A DNA stretch of 64,000 nt from Acidimicrobiia bacterium (lineage in GTDB: Bacteria; Actinomycetota; Acidimicrobiia; Acidimicrobiales; AC-14), in NCBI GenBank assembly GCA_023265045.1, contig JAHFUQ010000004.1:1-64000 (forward strand), in the 5' to 3' direction. Position 1 is the first letter of the stretch. Every line of letters starts with the position of its first letter. A program made the translations under genes and the position numbers. Positions 48,511-58,126 of this stretch are shown here, in pieces. The notes beneath the pieces were generated by a model. The model had not been told where the DNA came from. It searched no databases and saw only the letters and a program-made list of their open reading frames with translations.

Positions 48511-49431
48511 TCACGGGCCGGAGGCATCAGCTGCATGTAGGAAGCGCTCCACGGTCTGCAGGTAGCGCTCGGCCTCCTCGACATGGGGCATATGACTCGA
48601 CTCTTCGAACACGACCCACTCCGCTCCGGCGATGCCGTCGGCGATCGGCTGGACGACGCGAGGCGTCGCCTCGTCGTAGCGCCCTGAGAGGACCAGGGTC
48701 GGCACGTCGATCTCGCCGAGGCGACCTGTGATGTCCCAATCCCTGAGCGTTCCAGTGGCGTTGAACTCGCTGCTGCCGGCCATCGTGCTGTAGACGGTCG
48801 GATCCGCATGGAGGGCAGCGAAGGTGCGCTGGACCTCGGCGGGCGGCGGATCCAGCCGGCACACGTGCCGGCGGTAGTAGGCCTGCGAAGCCTCCTGGTA
48901 CTCCGGGGTGTCGGTGGTCCCGCTGGCATGGGCGCCATCGAGGACCGCCCGGACCTCCGACGGGAGCTCCGACATGAGCCGCGCCGCCTCCGCCATCCAC
49001 AGGGCGGTCGAGGCAGGAGCATCGGCGACCACGATCGAGCGCAGACCCGCCGGATGGCGGAGTGCGTGCTCCATGGCGAGCATCCCACCCCACGACTGAC
49101 CCAGAAGGTGGTAAGCGCCGTCGATCGCCAGGTGGCGAAGGAGCATGTCCAGCTCTCGCAAGAAGAGCTCGATGGTCCAGAACTCTCTCGGCGCATCCGG
49201 CCGGTGGGTCGAGCGTCCGTTCCCGACCTGGTCGTAGAGCACGCAGGCCCGGCCGGATTCGGCGAGCGTCGACACCGACGTCAGGTAGTCGTGGGTGGCG
49301 CCTGGACCTCCGTGGCAGATCACGAGGGGCGCGGGACCACTGCGCAGGTCACCGACGATCCGGTACCAGGTCTGTAGGCCGTCCCACTCCATCACGTCCT
49401 CGGACGTCGTCGTAGCCTCGGATGTGGTCAT
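48511..49431 (-). CDS. proline iminopeptidase-family alpha/beta hydrolase
   Basis: LVICHGGPGATHDYLTS, VLYDQVGNGRSTHR, HLLGQSWGGMLAMEHALRHP, SGRYDEATP, SSHMPHVEE. Confidence 0.9.
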   Translation of the reverse strand: MTTSEATTTSEDVMEWDGLQTWYRIVGDLRSGPAPLVICHGGPGATHDYLTSVSTLAESGRACVLYDQVGNGRSTHRPDAPREFWTIELFLRELDMLLRHLAIDGAYHLLGQSWGGMLAMEHALRHPAGLRSIVVADAPASTALWMAEAARLMSELPSEVRAVLDGAHASGTTDTPEYQEASQAYYRRHVCRLDPPPAEVQRTFAALHADPTVYSTMAGSSEFNATGTLRDWDITGRLGEIDVPTLVLSGRYDEATPRVVQPIADGIAGAEWVVFEESSHMPHVEEAERYLQTVERFLHAADASGP

Positions 49432-49506
49432 GCTGTCCTCCTTGCCAAAGCCCATGGACGCACGATCGCAGGGACCGCTGTCACCTCTCCCCCAGATCAC
49501 TGTCAG

Positions 49507-52431
49507 GTGAGCACCATCGTTCGCATCTCGGTGCTCGGGCCGACACAGGTCCACGTCGGCCAGCGGGCCGTGGCGCTTCGCAGTCTGCGACAACGGCGCC
49601 TTATCGCCTGCCTGGCCCTGCATCAACCGAACGCTGTGTCCACGGATCGGCTTGTCGAGGCGATCTGGGGCGACCGGCTTCCCGCCGATCCTTCGGCCGC
49701 CCTGCAGAACCAGATCAGCCGGCTCCGAGGCAGCATCGGCGCAGCTGTCCCCGCCATTGTCACCATGCCTTCCGGATACGGGCTCTGCGAGGAGGTGCTC
49801 CTCGACATCGCCGACTTCGGAGGTCGGGTGGCGCTCGCCCGAAGCGAGCCCGATGCGGAGCGGCAGGTGAACCACTTCGAGCGCGCCCTGGCCCTCTGGC
49901 GTGGCTCCGCGTACGAGGATCTCGACGTAGACGACGCACGCGCCGAGTCGTCCCGATTGGAGGAACTGAGACTCCTCGCGCAGGAGGGCCTTGGCGCGGC
50001 GCTGGTCGGAGGAGGGCGACCCGGCCCTGCCGTGGCCCTCCTGGAACGTTTTTGTGCCGAACATCCACTACGCGAGCACGCTCGGACCGTTCTGGCCGAG
50101 GGCCTCCTCGAGATGGGCCGGCGAGGGGAGGCACTCCGCACTCTGAACGACCTGCGGAGATGCCTCACCGTGGAGCTCGGAATCGATCCGCCGCCCGCTG
50201 CCCTGCGACTGGAGGAGAGGATTCTCGAAACCCAGAGCGGCACACGTGCACCGGATACGTTCACCCACGCTGGCCCGATGCTTCCCGTCTTCGGTCGGGC
50301 CCTCGACGCTGAGCGCGTCGACGAGCGGCTGCGCGACGCGAGGGTCGTCACCCTCGTGGGTCCGGGTGGAGTCGGCAAGACGACGCTGGCCATGGTCGTC
50401 GTCGACCGTATCCGTCGCCGCTTCGAGCATGGCGCCGTCGTCGTGCCCCTGAGCGGCGCGACCGTCGGCGACGAAGTGGCGACCGTGGTTGCTCACTCCC
50501 TGCGGATCGATCGTGAGGCGCAGGAGGACTGGCTTGAGCGCATCACTGAGTCCCTGATCGCCCGCGACCTCCTGCTCGTACTCGACAACGCCGAGCACGT
50601 GGTGCACGCCACGGCGAAGCTGGTGGTGACGGTCGCGGCGCGGACTTCCTGCCGGATACTCGTCACAAGCCGTGAGCCGCTGGGCATCTCTGGGGAGGCG
50701 GTCCACCGGGTGGACCCGCTCAAGGTGGAGGCTGACGCCGAGAATCCCGCCGTCGCGCTCTTCGCTGATCGTGCCGCTGCCCTGCGACCCGAGTGGTCAC
50801 TCAGCGAGGAAACGATGCCTGTTGTCGCCGACATCTGCCGCCGCCTGGACGGTCTGCCCATCGCCATAGAGCTCGCCGTCGCTCAGCTCCGGTACCGCTC
50901 TCTCCTTGAGCTGCGGCATCGCTCGCTGCGGCCACTTGACCTGGCTGGCCCGAAGAGGGCAGAACCTCGACACCGCCGCTTGCGAGACGTGCTCGACTGG
51001 TCATACGAGCTTCTCGATCCCACTGCGAAGAGGGTGTTCGATCGCTTGGGCTTGTTCCTCGACGGCTTCACGCTCGAGCCGGTCACGCTCGTCTGCGGCG
51101 ACGTCGTGGAGCCTGCGCGGTTCGAAGGTCTCTTGGAGGAGCTCATCGACCGATCACTCGTAGTGAGAGAGGACCGGCCGTACGGGACGCGCTACCGCCT
51201 ACTCGAACTCGTCCGTCTCTACGCGCTCGAACACCTCGGCGCCGCTCCCGACTACGACTCCGTGGCCGATCGCTACGCCGCGGCCATCGTCGTCGAGACC
51301 GAGCTGGCCAGGCAGGGCGTCTTCGGACCCGCGGAACCGGCTTGGGTCGCCCGGTTCGACGATGCTCGGGCCAACGTCCACGCCGCATACCAGCGGCTCA
51401 TGGATCGAGGCCGGATCGACCTGTGCATGCGCCTCGCGTCAGCGTCGTACCTGGTCGTGTTCCCTAGAGCACGAGGGGACCTGGGGGAGCTGCTCTCGGG
51501 AGTACTGGCGGCCGTGGGCGGCCAATGGCCGCAGGTGGCTCCAAGCCCACTTCTGGTCGAGATGCTTGGGCTCGGGGCCGACGCCGCCGTCCACGCCGGA
51601 GACACGACGGGCGCTGAGGCGCTGATCGCGCGGGGCGTGGAGCTCCGAAACCTGGCGCCAGGCGCCGACCGGTTCTGCTCGGCGGCGGCCGGCGACGCTG
51701 CCCTGATTGCTGGGGACCCGGGACGGGCAGCAGGCTTGTACGAAGCCGCCCACGCGGGCTTCGTCTTCCACGGGGAAGCGGCGCTGGCGGCGTGGATGCA
51801 GTCGACGGCTGCCCTCGCCCGGTCCTACCAGGGTCACCCAGACGATCAGGTGGGCCCGGCGCTCCAGGCGTTGGAGTCTGCCGAACGAACTGGGTCGCCC
51901 AGCGCGCGAGCGTTCGCCCGATACGTGCTCGCCGAGGTTCTCGCCGACCGTGATCCCGCTGAGGCACGGCGGCAGTTGCAGGCGGCGGTGAGCGACGCCG
52001 AATCCGTCGACGCAGAGTTCATCGCCGGTCTCGCTCGACTCTCTCTTGCGACTGCCGCGGCCCGCGACGGCGGACCCCAGGCCGTCGAGCACTTCCGCGT
52101 GCTCGTGTCACTGTGGCTCCGTGCCGGGCGGTGGGCCCAGCAATGGATCACCCTTCGAAGCCTGGCCGTTCTGCTGGCCCGCAGAGGTCTTCACGCCGAG
52201 GCGACCACGCTGCTCGGAGCGTTGGCCCGGTACGACGAGCATCCGCCGTGGGGGTCGGACGCCATCCTGCTCTCCTCCGCCGAGGCCGCGTGTCGAGCGG
52301 CACTCGGCCCGTTCGGGTACGACGAGGCGTGGACGGCGGGGGGTTCGTTTGGAAAGGCCCAAGTGCCGGCGTTTGCGGACAGAGTCCTTCAGCGGCTGGC
52401 GCTCCTCGGACCATCAGACGAGCGGCCATGA
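49507..52431 (+). CDS. SARP/AfsR-type transcriptional regulator (BTAD plus NB-ARC ATPase)
   Basis: SARP HTH LRSLRQRRLIACLALHQPNAVSTDRLVEAIWGD; BTAD; GPGGVGKTTLAMVVVDR; LLVLDNAEHVV. Confidence 0.9.
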   Translation: MSTIVRISVLGPTQVHVGQRAVALRSLRQRRLIACLALHQPNAVSTDRLVEAIWGDRLPADPSAALQNQISRLRGSIGAAVPAIVTMPSGYGLCEEVLLDIADFGGRVALARSEPDAERQVNHFERALALWRGSAYEDLDVDDARAESSRLEELRLLAQEGLGAALVGGGRPGPAVALLERFCAEHPLREHARTVLAEGLLEMGRRGEALRTLNDLRRCLTVELGIDPPPAALRLEERILETQSGTRAPDTFTHAGPMLPVFGRALDAERVDERLRDARVVTLVGPGGVGKTTLAMVVVDRIRRRFEHGAVVVPLSGATVGDEVATVVAHSLRIDREAQEDWLERITESLIARDLLLVLDNAEHVVHATAKLVVTVAARTSCRILVTSREPLGISGEAVHRVDPLKVEADAENPAVALFADRAAALRPEWSLSEETMPVVADICRRLDGLPIAIELAVAQLRYRSLLELRHRSLRPLDLAGPKRAEPRHRRLRDVLDWSYELLDPTAKRVFDRLGLFLDGFTLEPVTLVCGDVVEPARFEGLLEELIDRSLVVREDRPYGTRYRLLELVRLYALEHLGAAPDYDSVADRYAAAIVVETELARQGVFGPAEPAWVARFDDARANVHAAYQRLMDRGRIDLCMRLASASYLVVFPRARGDLGELLSGVLAAVGGQWPQVAPSPLLVEMLGLGADAAVHAGDTTGAEALIARGVELRNLAPGADRFCSAAAGDAALIAGDPGRAAGLYEAAHAGFVFHGEAALAAWMQSTAALARSYQGHPDDQVGPALQALESAERTGSPSARAFARYVLAEVLADRDPAEARRQLQAAVSDAESVDAEFIAGLARLSLATAAARDGGPQAVEHFRVLVSLWLRAGRWAQQWITLRSLAVLLARRGLHAEATTLLGALARYDEHPPWGSDAILLSSAEAACRAALGPFGYDEAWTAGGSFGKAQVPAFADRVLQRLALLGPSDERP

Positions 52432-52679
52432 GCTCGGCTCGATGAGCGCGGCTGCTGGGCCACGGCGACCGTCGCCTCTGCCGCGCGGAGGAAACGGCGG
52501 CAGGAGGGGCCAACCTCCTGCACACAAAGCGCCGGACGACGCGCCCGAGGTCCCAGGGAGCCCAGTAAGCCCAAAAGCGGTGAGCGAACGCCGGCAAAGC
52601 CGGCGGTTCGCTCGCCCGTTGCCGGGCGCAATGCGGGCAACCATATATATTGCTCGCACGACCGTATATACTCTTGGCT

Positions 52680-52874
52680 ATGACAAAACGACTGGTCGAC
52701 CTCGATGACGAGGCACTAGCCGCGGCACGTGCTCGGCTCCGCACCCAGACCATAAAAGACACGGTGAACTCGGCCCTCCGCCACGCGGCCGGGGAACGAC
52801 GCTCGGAGCTTGACCACGCCCTCGACGTCCTCGCCAGGGTCGAACTCGACGAGCGTTCCAACGCCTGGCGATGA
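52680..52874 (+). CDS. VapB-type antitoxin
   Basis: MTKRLVDLDDEALAAARARLRTQTIKDTVNSALRHAAGER; overlaps the PIN gene start. Confidence 0.85.
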   Translation: MTKRLVDLDDEALAAARARLRTQTIKDTVNSALRHAAGERRSELDHALDVLARVELDERSNAWR

Positions 52875-53275
52875 CCTACCTGCTCGACACGAGCGTCCTG
52901 ACCCGACTCCGCGATCCTGCTGTGCGGGCGCGGGTTGAGTCGCTCGACGCCGCCGGGCTCGCTCGCACGGCGATGACGGATCTCGAGATCGGCTTCTCCG
53001 CCCAGTCCGGCGAGCAAGGGGACGCGCTGATGGCTGCGGTTGACGCTTTCGGGCACGTCGAGATAGGCCCGGCGCATTTCGCTCGGGCACGACAAGTTCA
53101 GCGACTCCTCGCCGCCCGCGGCCTCAAGGGCAGGAAGGTCCCAGACCTACTCATCGCGGCTGCCGGGGAAGCGACGGCGCGAACGGTGCTCCACTACGAC
53201 GCAGACTTCGACTACATCACTCAGGTCACCGCTCAGGCAACGGAGTGGGTCGTTCCGAGGGGAACCGTTGACTGA
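52871..53275 (+). CDS. VapC-type PIN-domain toxin
   Basis: MTYLLDTSVLTRL.., TAMTDLEIGFSA, VPDLLIAAAGEA, VLHYDADFDYI: PIN acidic residues. Confidence 0.9.
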   Translation: MTYLLDTSVLTRLRDPAVRARVESLDAAGLARTAMTDLEIGFSAQSGEQGDALMAAVDAFGHVEIGPAHFARARQVQRLLAARGLKGRKVPDLLIAAAGEATARTVLHYDADFDYITQVTAQATEWVVPRGTVD

Positions 53276-53522
53276 AGGAGCGGTTCTCGAACGGCAACAT
53301 CGCGGGGCAACGGGCAGGCCAGCGGCCTGCTCACCCGGCGTATTTCGTGCCCTGTCGAACGCGCCTCGACACGGCGGCGGACCCCTCCGGGCGATCACAG
53401 AATTCCCTTGTCGATGATTCGCTCCCGGGGGTCCGTTGAGAAAGCCCCAGGCCCTTTCGTCACACCTGGGACACAAATGCCACTGGTAGGGGGTCAGAAC
53501 CGGATCCTTGGAGGGCTCGTCG

Positions 53523-53772
53523 TGCGGACTCGATGCGGACTCAGACCTAAAGTTCACTTGAGGTCCGCGAGAGTCATTTCGCTGCTGACCAGGACTTTTG
53601 CGGTGGAGACGACCGGACTCGAACCGGCGACCCCCTGCTTGCAAAGCAGAGATCACCCATTCGGCGACCTGGCCTTTCGCGCGTCATCGCAGGTCAGCGG
53701 CGGTTTCATCAGCACGTTGTAGCGCACTGTAGCCACCAACGCAGCGATGCAATGCGGACTCTCAGCGGACTC
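53523..53772. repeat. attP-like module C
   Basis: TGCGGACTC at 53523 and 53534, tRNA-Ala 3' core from 53604, TGCGGACTC at 53753 and AGCGGACTC at 53764. Confidence 0.7.
53604..53650 (-). tRNA. partial tRNA-Ala(TGC): anticodon arm to 3' end only
   Basis: Minus strand TCTGCTTTGCAAGCAGGGGGTCGCCGGTTCGAGTCCGGTCGTCTCCA. Confidence 0.65.
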
Positions 53773-54069
53773 CGAGCGTGCCGGAAGGTCGTCCGATCCA
53801 GCCCTATCCGTGCCGGCGCGCGCGGCCGACGACGTGGCGAGGCGCGATCGGACCCAGGGCGTGAGTGGCGCCATCAGCCTTCTAATGGGCGCGACCGACC
53901 GGCGCTCGCGACATGGCGTCGTAGTGCCGGACTTCCGTTCACCCGATGCAGACGCGGGACGACACCCGCACATTCTGGGCTCCGAGTCGGGGCCGGTAGC
54001 GGATGATGGAGCCGGACCCGCCGGCTGATGGTGCCGAGATGGTCCTCCTGTCGCTCGGCGCAGTCACGC

Positions 54070-54390
54070 CGGCGATTCCGCCGTGGCCCGGGTGGGCCCA
54101 GTAGCGGGGCAGACGGTGATCATGGGCGACGGCGAGCACGCGCACGTGAAGGTCAGCGGCCAGGTAAGCGAGGTGATAGGGCAAACAGGCGAACAGGCGC
54201 GCCGCGCACCTCCAGATCAGGAGTGAGCCCGTCGATCGGGACGCCCGATCGTGGCCAGTCGGCGAGCTTGGCGATCATCGCATCGACCGCGTCGAGGAAG
54301 GTCGCTCTGAGGCAGCTGGTCGTCCTACCAAGCCGCCGCATCGAGCTTGCAAGCGGCCTCCGCCGAGAATCGGACGGACAGGCTCAATGA
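54070..54390 (-). pseudogene. ParE/RelE-type toxin, in-frame TAG (54325-54327) and indels
   Basis: VRFSAEAACKLDAAAW*DDQLPQ / FLDAVDAMIAKLADWPRSGVPIDGLTPDLEVRGAPVRLF / YHLAYLAADLHVRVLAVAHDHRLPRYW. Confidence 0.7.
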
Positions 54391-54626
54391 GCGAGTTCGT
54401 CGCGAAGTCGATCTCGCAGCGCTGGCCATTCCTCCCCGGCGTCCTCGCCCGACAGGGCTCGGCGCGCCCGGCGCTCTAGCTCACCGGCCCAGGCAGTTCG
54501 CACTGCGTCGGGGTCGGCCATGGCGGGCTCGTCGAGGCTCGCGAGGAGTTCGGCGGCGACTTCGGCTCGGTCCCGAAACGAGAGGGTGAGCGCCTTTCGA
54601 CCGACGGCCTCGGCGTCGATGCACAT
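54384..54626 (-). CDS. addiction-module antitoxin component
   Basis: KALTLSFRDRAEVAAELLASLDEPAMADPDAVRTAWAGELERRARRALSGEDAGEEWPAL. Confidence 0.75.
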   Translation of the reverse strand: MCIDAEAVGRKALTLSFRDRAEVAAELLASLDEPAMADPDAVRTAWAGELERRARRALSGEDAGEEWPALRDRLRDELAH

Positions 54627-55304
54627 CTTCGCCAGCGTAGAGCCATGGCGCCAGTCCGGAGCGCGACGCCCTTACCAGGAAGACGGGCGTCACTCCGGAC
54701 GGAACGGGTCGTGTCGGCGGGCTAGAGAGCTGCGCCCGCAACGAAGCCTGACCCGCTGTACGGGCGTGACGGCCGAGCTGTCGTTGCCGCCGGAATGGCA
54801 ACCCCGTACTGCCCCGTGGGTTCCGCGCGCCAGGGGGTCACATCGCGGCCGGCGTTGACACGAGCGACGCTACGGCGCTAGTCGCGCATGGTCGACCTGG
54901 GATCGGCATGGCTCGCAGCCTCCCGGAAGTCCGGAGGGCTGTCGCAGGCGGACGCGGTTGTGTAGCTCGTATCGGCGTCGAGAGCAGGCTCGTCGACAGC
55001 CATCGTGGCGATCTTCGTCGTAAACCATTGCAGGGGACGCCGAGGAGCGCCCGCGGGCTCGCTGCATGGGCGATTGCCGTGAAACCTCCCCGCTGGAATC
55101 CGAGGAAGCCCTGGCGAAGCCCCGAGAGTACCTGGGCGCGACCATCTCAATCGGTCAAAGAAAGACCGCCCACGAACCCCACCATCTCGAGACGACACGC
55201 ATCGCCTGCGGACTCAGCTCAAATGTGGCGAGTTGTAGCGCGTCCCCTCCGGTTTGATGCCATCAGCGGGGGGCCATCGGGCTCCCCGGTTCGGAGGAGA
55301 GAAC

Positions 55305-55979
55305 ATGTCTGGAAGGACGTATCGCCCCACGTCGGGCCTGGCTTCGACCCTCGGCGGGCTCCTTGTCGTCGCCGCGTGCACTTCACTGCTCGGGGCCATC
55401 ACGTGCCTCGTGCTCAGCTCCCAGCTGGGCACCGAATCTGCGCTCGGCACCGCGCAGGTCATCCAATACTCCTGCATCGCGATGATGCCGGTGGCCCTGC
55501 TCACTGGGGTCCTTCTCCTCGTGTGGGAGTACCGGTCATACGCCAACCTCGTCGCCTTCGGCCGGGACGGGCTGCGCTTCTCGCCGGGGTGGGCCGTCGG
55601 GTCCTGGTTCGTCCCCGTCGCCGGGGTCTTCCTCGCCAAGGCGGCGATCAACGACCTGTACAACGCCTCGTCGCCTTCGGTGCGTTCGGGGGATACGTCG
55701 TGGCGCGGCGAGCCGTCGCCCCGGCGGGTGAACGGCTGGTGGCTGACGGCGTTGTCAGGCTACGGCCTCTCCTTCGTCGCCTTGGCGGCGCTGACTGCAG
55801 CCGCCGAGGCCGGTGACGTCGATGGCGCCAAGGCGGGCTTCGCCATGTTCGCGTTGGCGTTTGTGCTGGGCGCCCGTGCCGCCGCGCACATGCGCGCCGT
55901 GATCCGGGACATCACCGGCCGGCAGTCCAAGCTGGCCGACCGCCTCCCGACGGCCGCGCTTGCGGCTGACGTCCGGTGA
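55305..55979 (+). CDS. DUF4328-like multi-TM membrane protein
   Basis: GGAGGAGAG RBS; WEYRSYANLVAFGRDGLRFSPGWAVGSWFVPVAGVFLAKAAINDLYNAS. Confidence 0.75.
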   Translation: MSGRTYRPTSGLASTLGGLLVVAACTSLLGAITCLVLSSQLGTESALGTAQVIQYSCIAMMPVALLTGVLLLVWEYRSYANLVAFGRDGLRFSPGWAVGSWFVPVAGVFLAKAAINDLYNASSPSVRSGDTSWRGEPSPRRVNGWWLTALSGYGLSFVALAALTAAAEAGDVDGAKAGFAMFALAFVLGARAAAHMRAVIRDITGRQSKLADRLPTAALAADVR

Positions 55980-56785
55980 CAACCCGTCCGGGCGGGCACG
56001 TCGCCCGCTTCGTCGTCGCCGCCGGCGTGCTCACCCTTCTTGTCACGCTTACGGCGTGCGAGCGGAAGGGCAGCGAGACGGTGGGGTCCAGCCAGGCCAC
56101 AGTTCCCACCACGCCGGCGCCGCCGCCTCCCACGACGCAACCTCCGACGACGCCGCCGCCCACAACCCTGCCTCCCACGACGACGCCGCCCACCCCGCCG
56201 CCCGCGACGACCGCGCCGACCACCCGACCGGCCCCGACGACCACCGTCGTTCGCCAGATCTCGTTGATCGACGCCCTTGACACGGGCGCGGTGGAGGCGA
56301 AGGGCACCGGTTCCGGTCTGGAATCCATGCGCGTTTCCATCACTTCGAAGTCGTCCGATCGGCTGCAGATCAAGGTCCTGCCGGGCACCGTCTTTGGCGC
56401 GTCGTCTCGCTCGGTGCAGAGCATGGTCGCACGCGACGAGACCTCGCTCTCATTGGCGCCCGGCGAGACCAGAAGCGTCGTCGTCGACGTTGCCTGCATC
56501 AACATGCACCTTGGCACGCCGGGCGCCGCCGACACCTTCTCCGTTCACTCGCCGGAGTCCGAGGACCTCCTCACAATTCTCCAGAATCCGAACATCCGTC
56601 GGTACACATTCCGCGTCCAGCAGTTCGCCATCTGGACGATCTCGGACAACCCCACCCGCGGCGGCTACGTCGGACTTGGCACCGGCTTCACCGGTTCGGG
56701 GCCGTCCGACGACGAGATCCAGCAGATCCGTGACATTTTCACCGCTGCGGGCGTTAGCCCAGCTAAGTACCGGGCCTTGCGCTAG
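55976..56785 (+). CDS. lipoprotein with Pro/Thr linker, unknown function
   Basis: LTLLVTLTACERKG lipobox, (PT)n linker, C-terminal IQQIRDIFTAAGVSPAKYRALR; ATG overlaps upstream stop. Confidence 0.7.
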   Translation: MTTRPGGHVARFVVAAGVLTLLVTLTACERKGSETVGSSQATVPTTPAPPPPTTQPPTTPPPTTLPPTTTPPTPPPATTAPTTRPAPTTTVVRQISLIDALDTGAVEAKGTGSGLESMRVSITSKSSDRLQIKVLPGTVFGASSRSVQSMVARDETSLSLAPGETRSVVVDVACINMHLGTPGAADTFSVHSPESEDLLTILQNPNIRRYTFRVQQFAIWTISDNPTRGGYVGLGTGFTGSGPSDDEIQQIRDIFTAAGVSPAKYRALR

Positions 56786-56799
56786 GGCGCGCGCTCCTC

Positions 56800-58107
56800 A
56801 TGATGGCCATCGGCTCCTTCGGCGCGTGGCGGGGAACGCGCGAGCGTGCCCTCGCCGCCGTCCTTGTCCTCTCCGTTGCTGCCTGCGGCGGCACGAATCG
56901 CCCTCGCGAGGAGGACGCCGCACCGGCGTCCTCCTCGCCCATCTCGACCGCCACCACAGCGCCCCCGACCAGTGCGAACGTCGGCGGGGGGCTAATCGTC
57001 ACGACGGGTTGCCTATCGGACTGCAAGCCCTACTTCGACGCGCCGCTCGCCACGCCAATGCAAGGCGCCGCCCGGCCCATGTCCGATATCAGCGTCGACG
57101 TCGAAACGGTCTTCTCCCCGACCTGTCGAAGGCGTTGATGCTGACGCCGGAACGGCCGCTCATGCACGACGTGGCCACTGGAAGAACGACGCCCATCGCG
57201 CCCATGCCTGTCTTCTGCGTCAGCTGGTCGCCGGGATCGCAGCGGTTCAGCTACGTCGCTCAGGTAGGCACCAGCGTGGGACTTTACGCCGCCGAAGTGA
57301 CCGGTGCGGCGAAGTTGATCTTCCGTGCGCCGTCCGCCCCGTACCGGAGCGGCAGCACGACGAGCACCTTCCATGGCGCGCTGACTTGTGGTGTATGGAT
57401 CGCCGAGGACCGTCTTGTCTTCCAGCGCTTCGCTGGATCGCTGCCCGCGCAGGCCGCCCGGCTACGCCCAAGCCTCGAACACGATCGCGGCGAACACCAC
57501 GACAATGGCGCGCCTCAGCGCTGACGGGTTCCAGCTCGTCGACTCGCCGCAGCGGCTCTTCCCGGTGGAGGCGTGCCGCGACGGATCGACGGTGCTCTTC
57601 TACAACTACGGGTCGACCGGGTCGCCGAACGACTTGAAGGTCGCACCCGGCTTCAGCGATTTCGCGAACCTGAGGCTGCGCGACATCGAGGACCCTCTCC
57701 CGTTTTTCGATCGGACGCAGTTCGGCCTGAACGGCTACCTCATCTCCAACGAGCGCATCGGCGGCGACTACGACGAGTTGACCCTCAGGGTGCTCCGTCC
57801 GGCCCACGCCTACTTTCGCGCCGACTGCAAGCTGTACTCCGCCAAAGTCGCCGATGGCGTACTGCGGGTTCGCATCATCGATCCCATCACGTCCGCCACG
57901 GTGAAGGAGTGGTCCCTCCGCTGGAACAACGACTATCCCGACGCCGTCGTCTGGATGGGGCAGCCCAAGCGGAACCTGCTCGCCGTGAAGGCGGGTGCGA
58001 GCTACTTCGCAGTCGAACTGGACACCGGCATCGTCGCCCGTTTCGTGATCACCGGTCTGCCGGCCGACACGTACTTCGCTCAGCACCTCCTCGGCTGGCG
58101 CCGCTGA
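56800..58107 (+). pseudogene. beta-propeller-like lipoprotein, about two frameshifts (~57128, ~57480)
   Basis: Leader LAAVLVLSVAACGG in ORF 56800..57138; VFCVSWSPGSQRFSYVAQVGTSVGLYAAEVTGAAKLIF in ORF 56277..57524; ARLSADGFQLVDSPQRLFPVEACRDGSTVLFYNY in ORF 57388..58107. Confidence 0.6.
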
Positions 58108-58126
58108 CGCTCGCTGATAGCGGCGG

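Noticed and set aside
56100-56260. Tandem CCGCC/CCACGACG-like DNA repeats
   Set aside because: Codes for a Pro/Thr linker of a lipoprotein; low-complexity coding sequence, not an array
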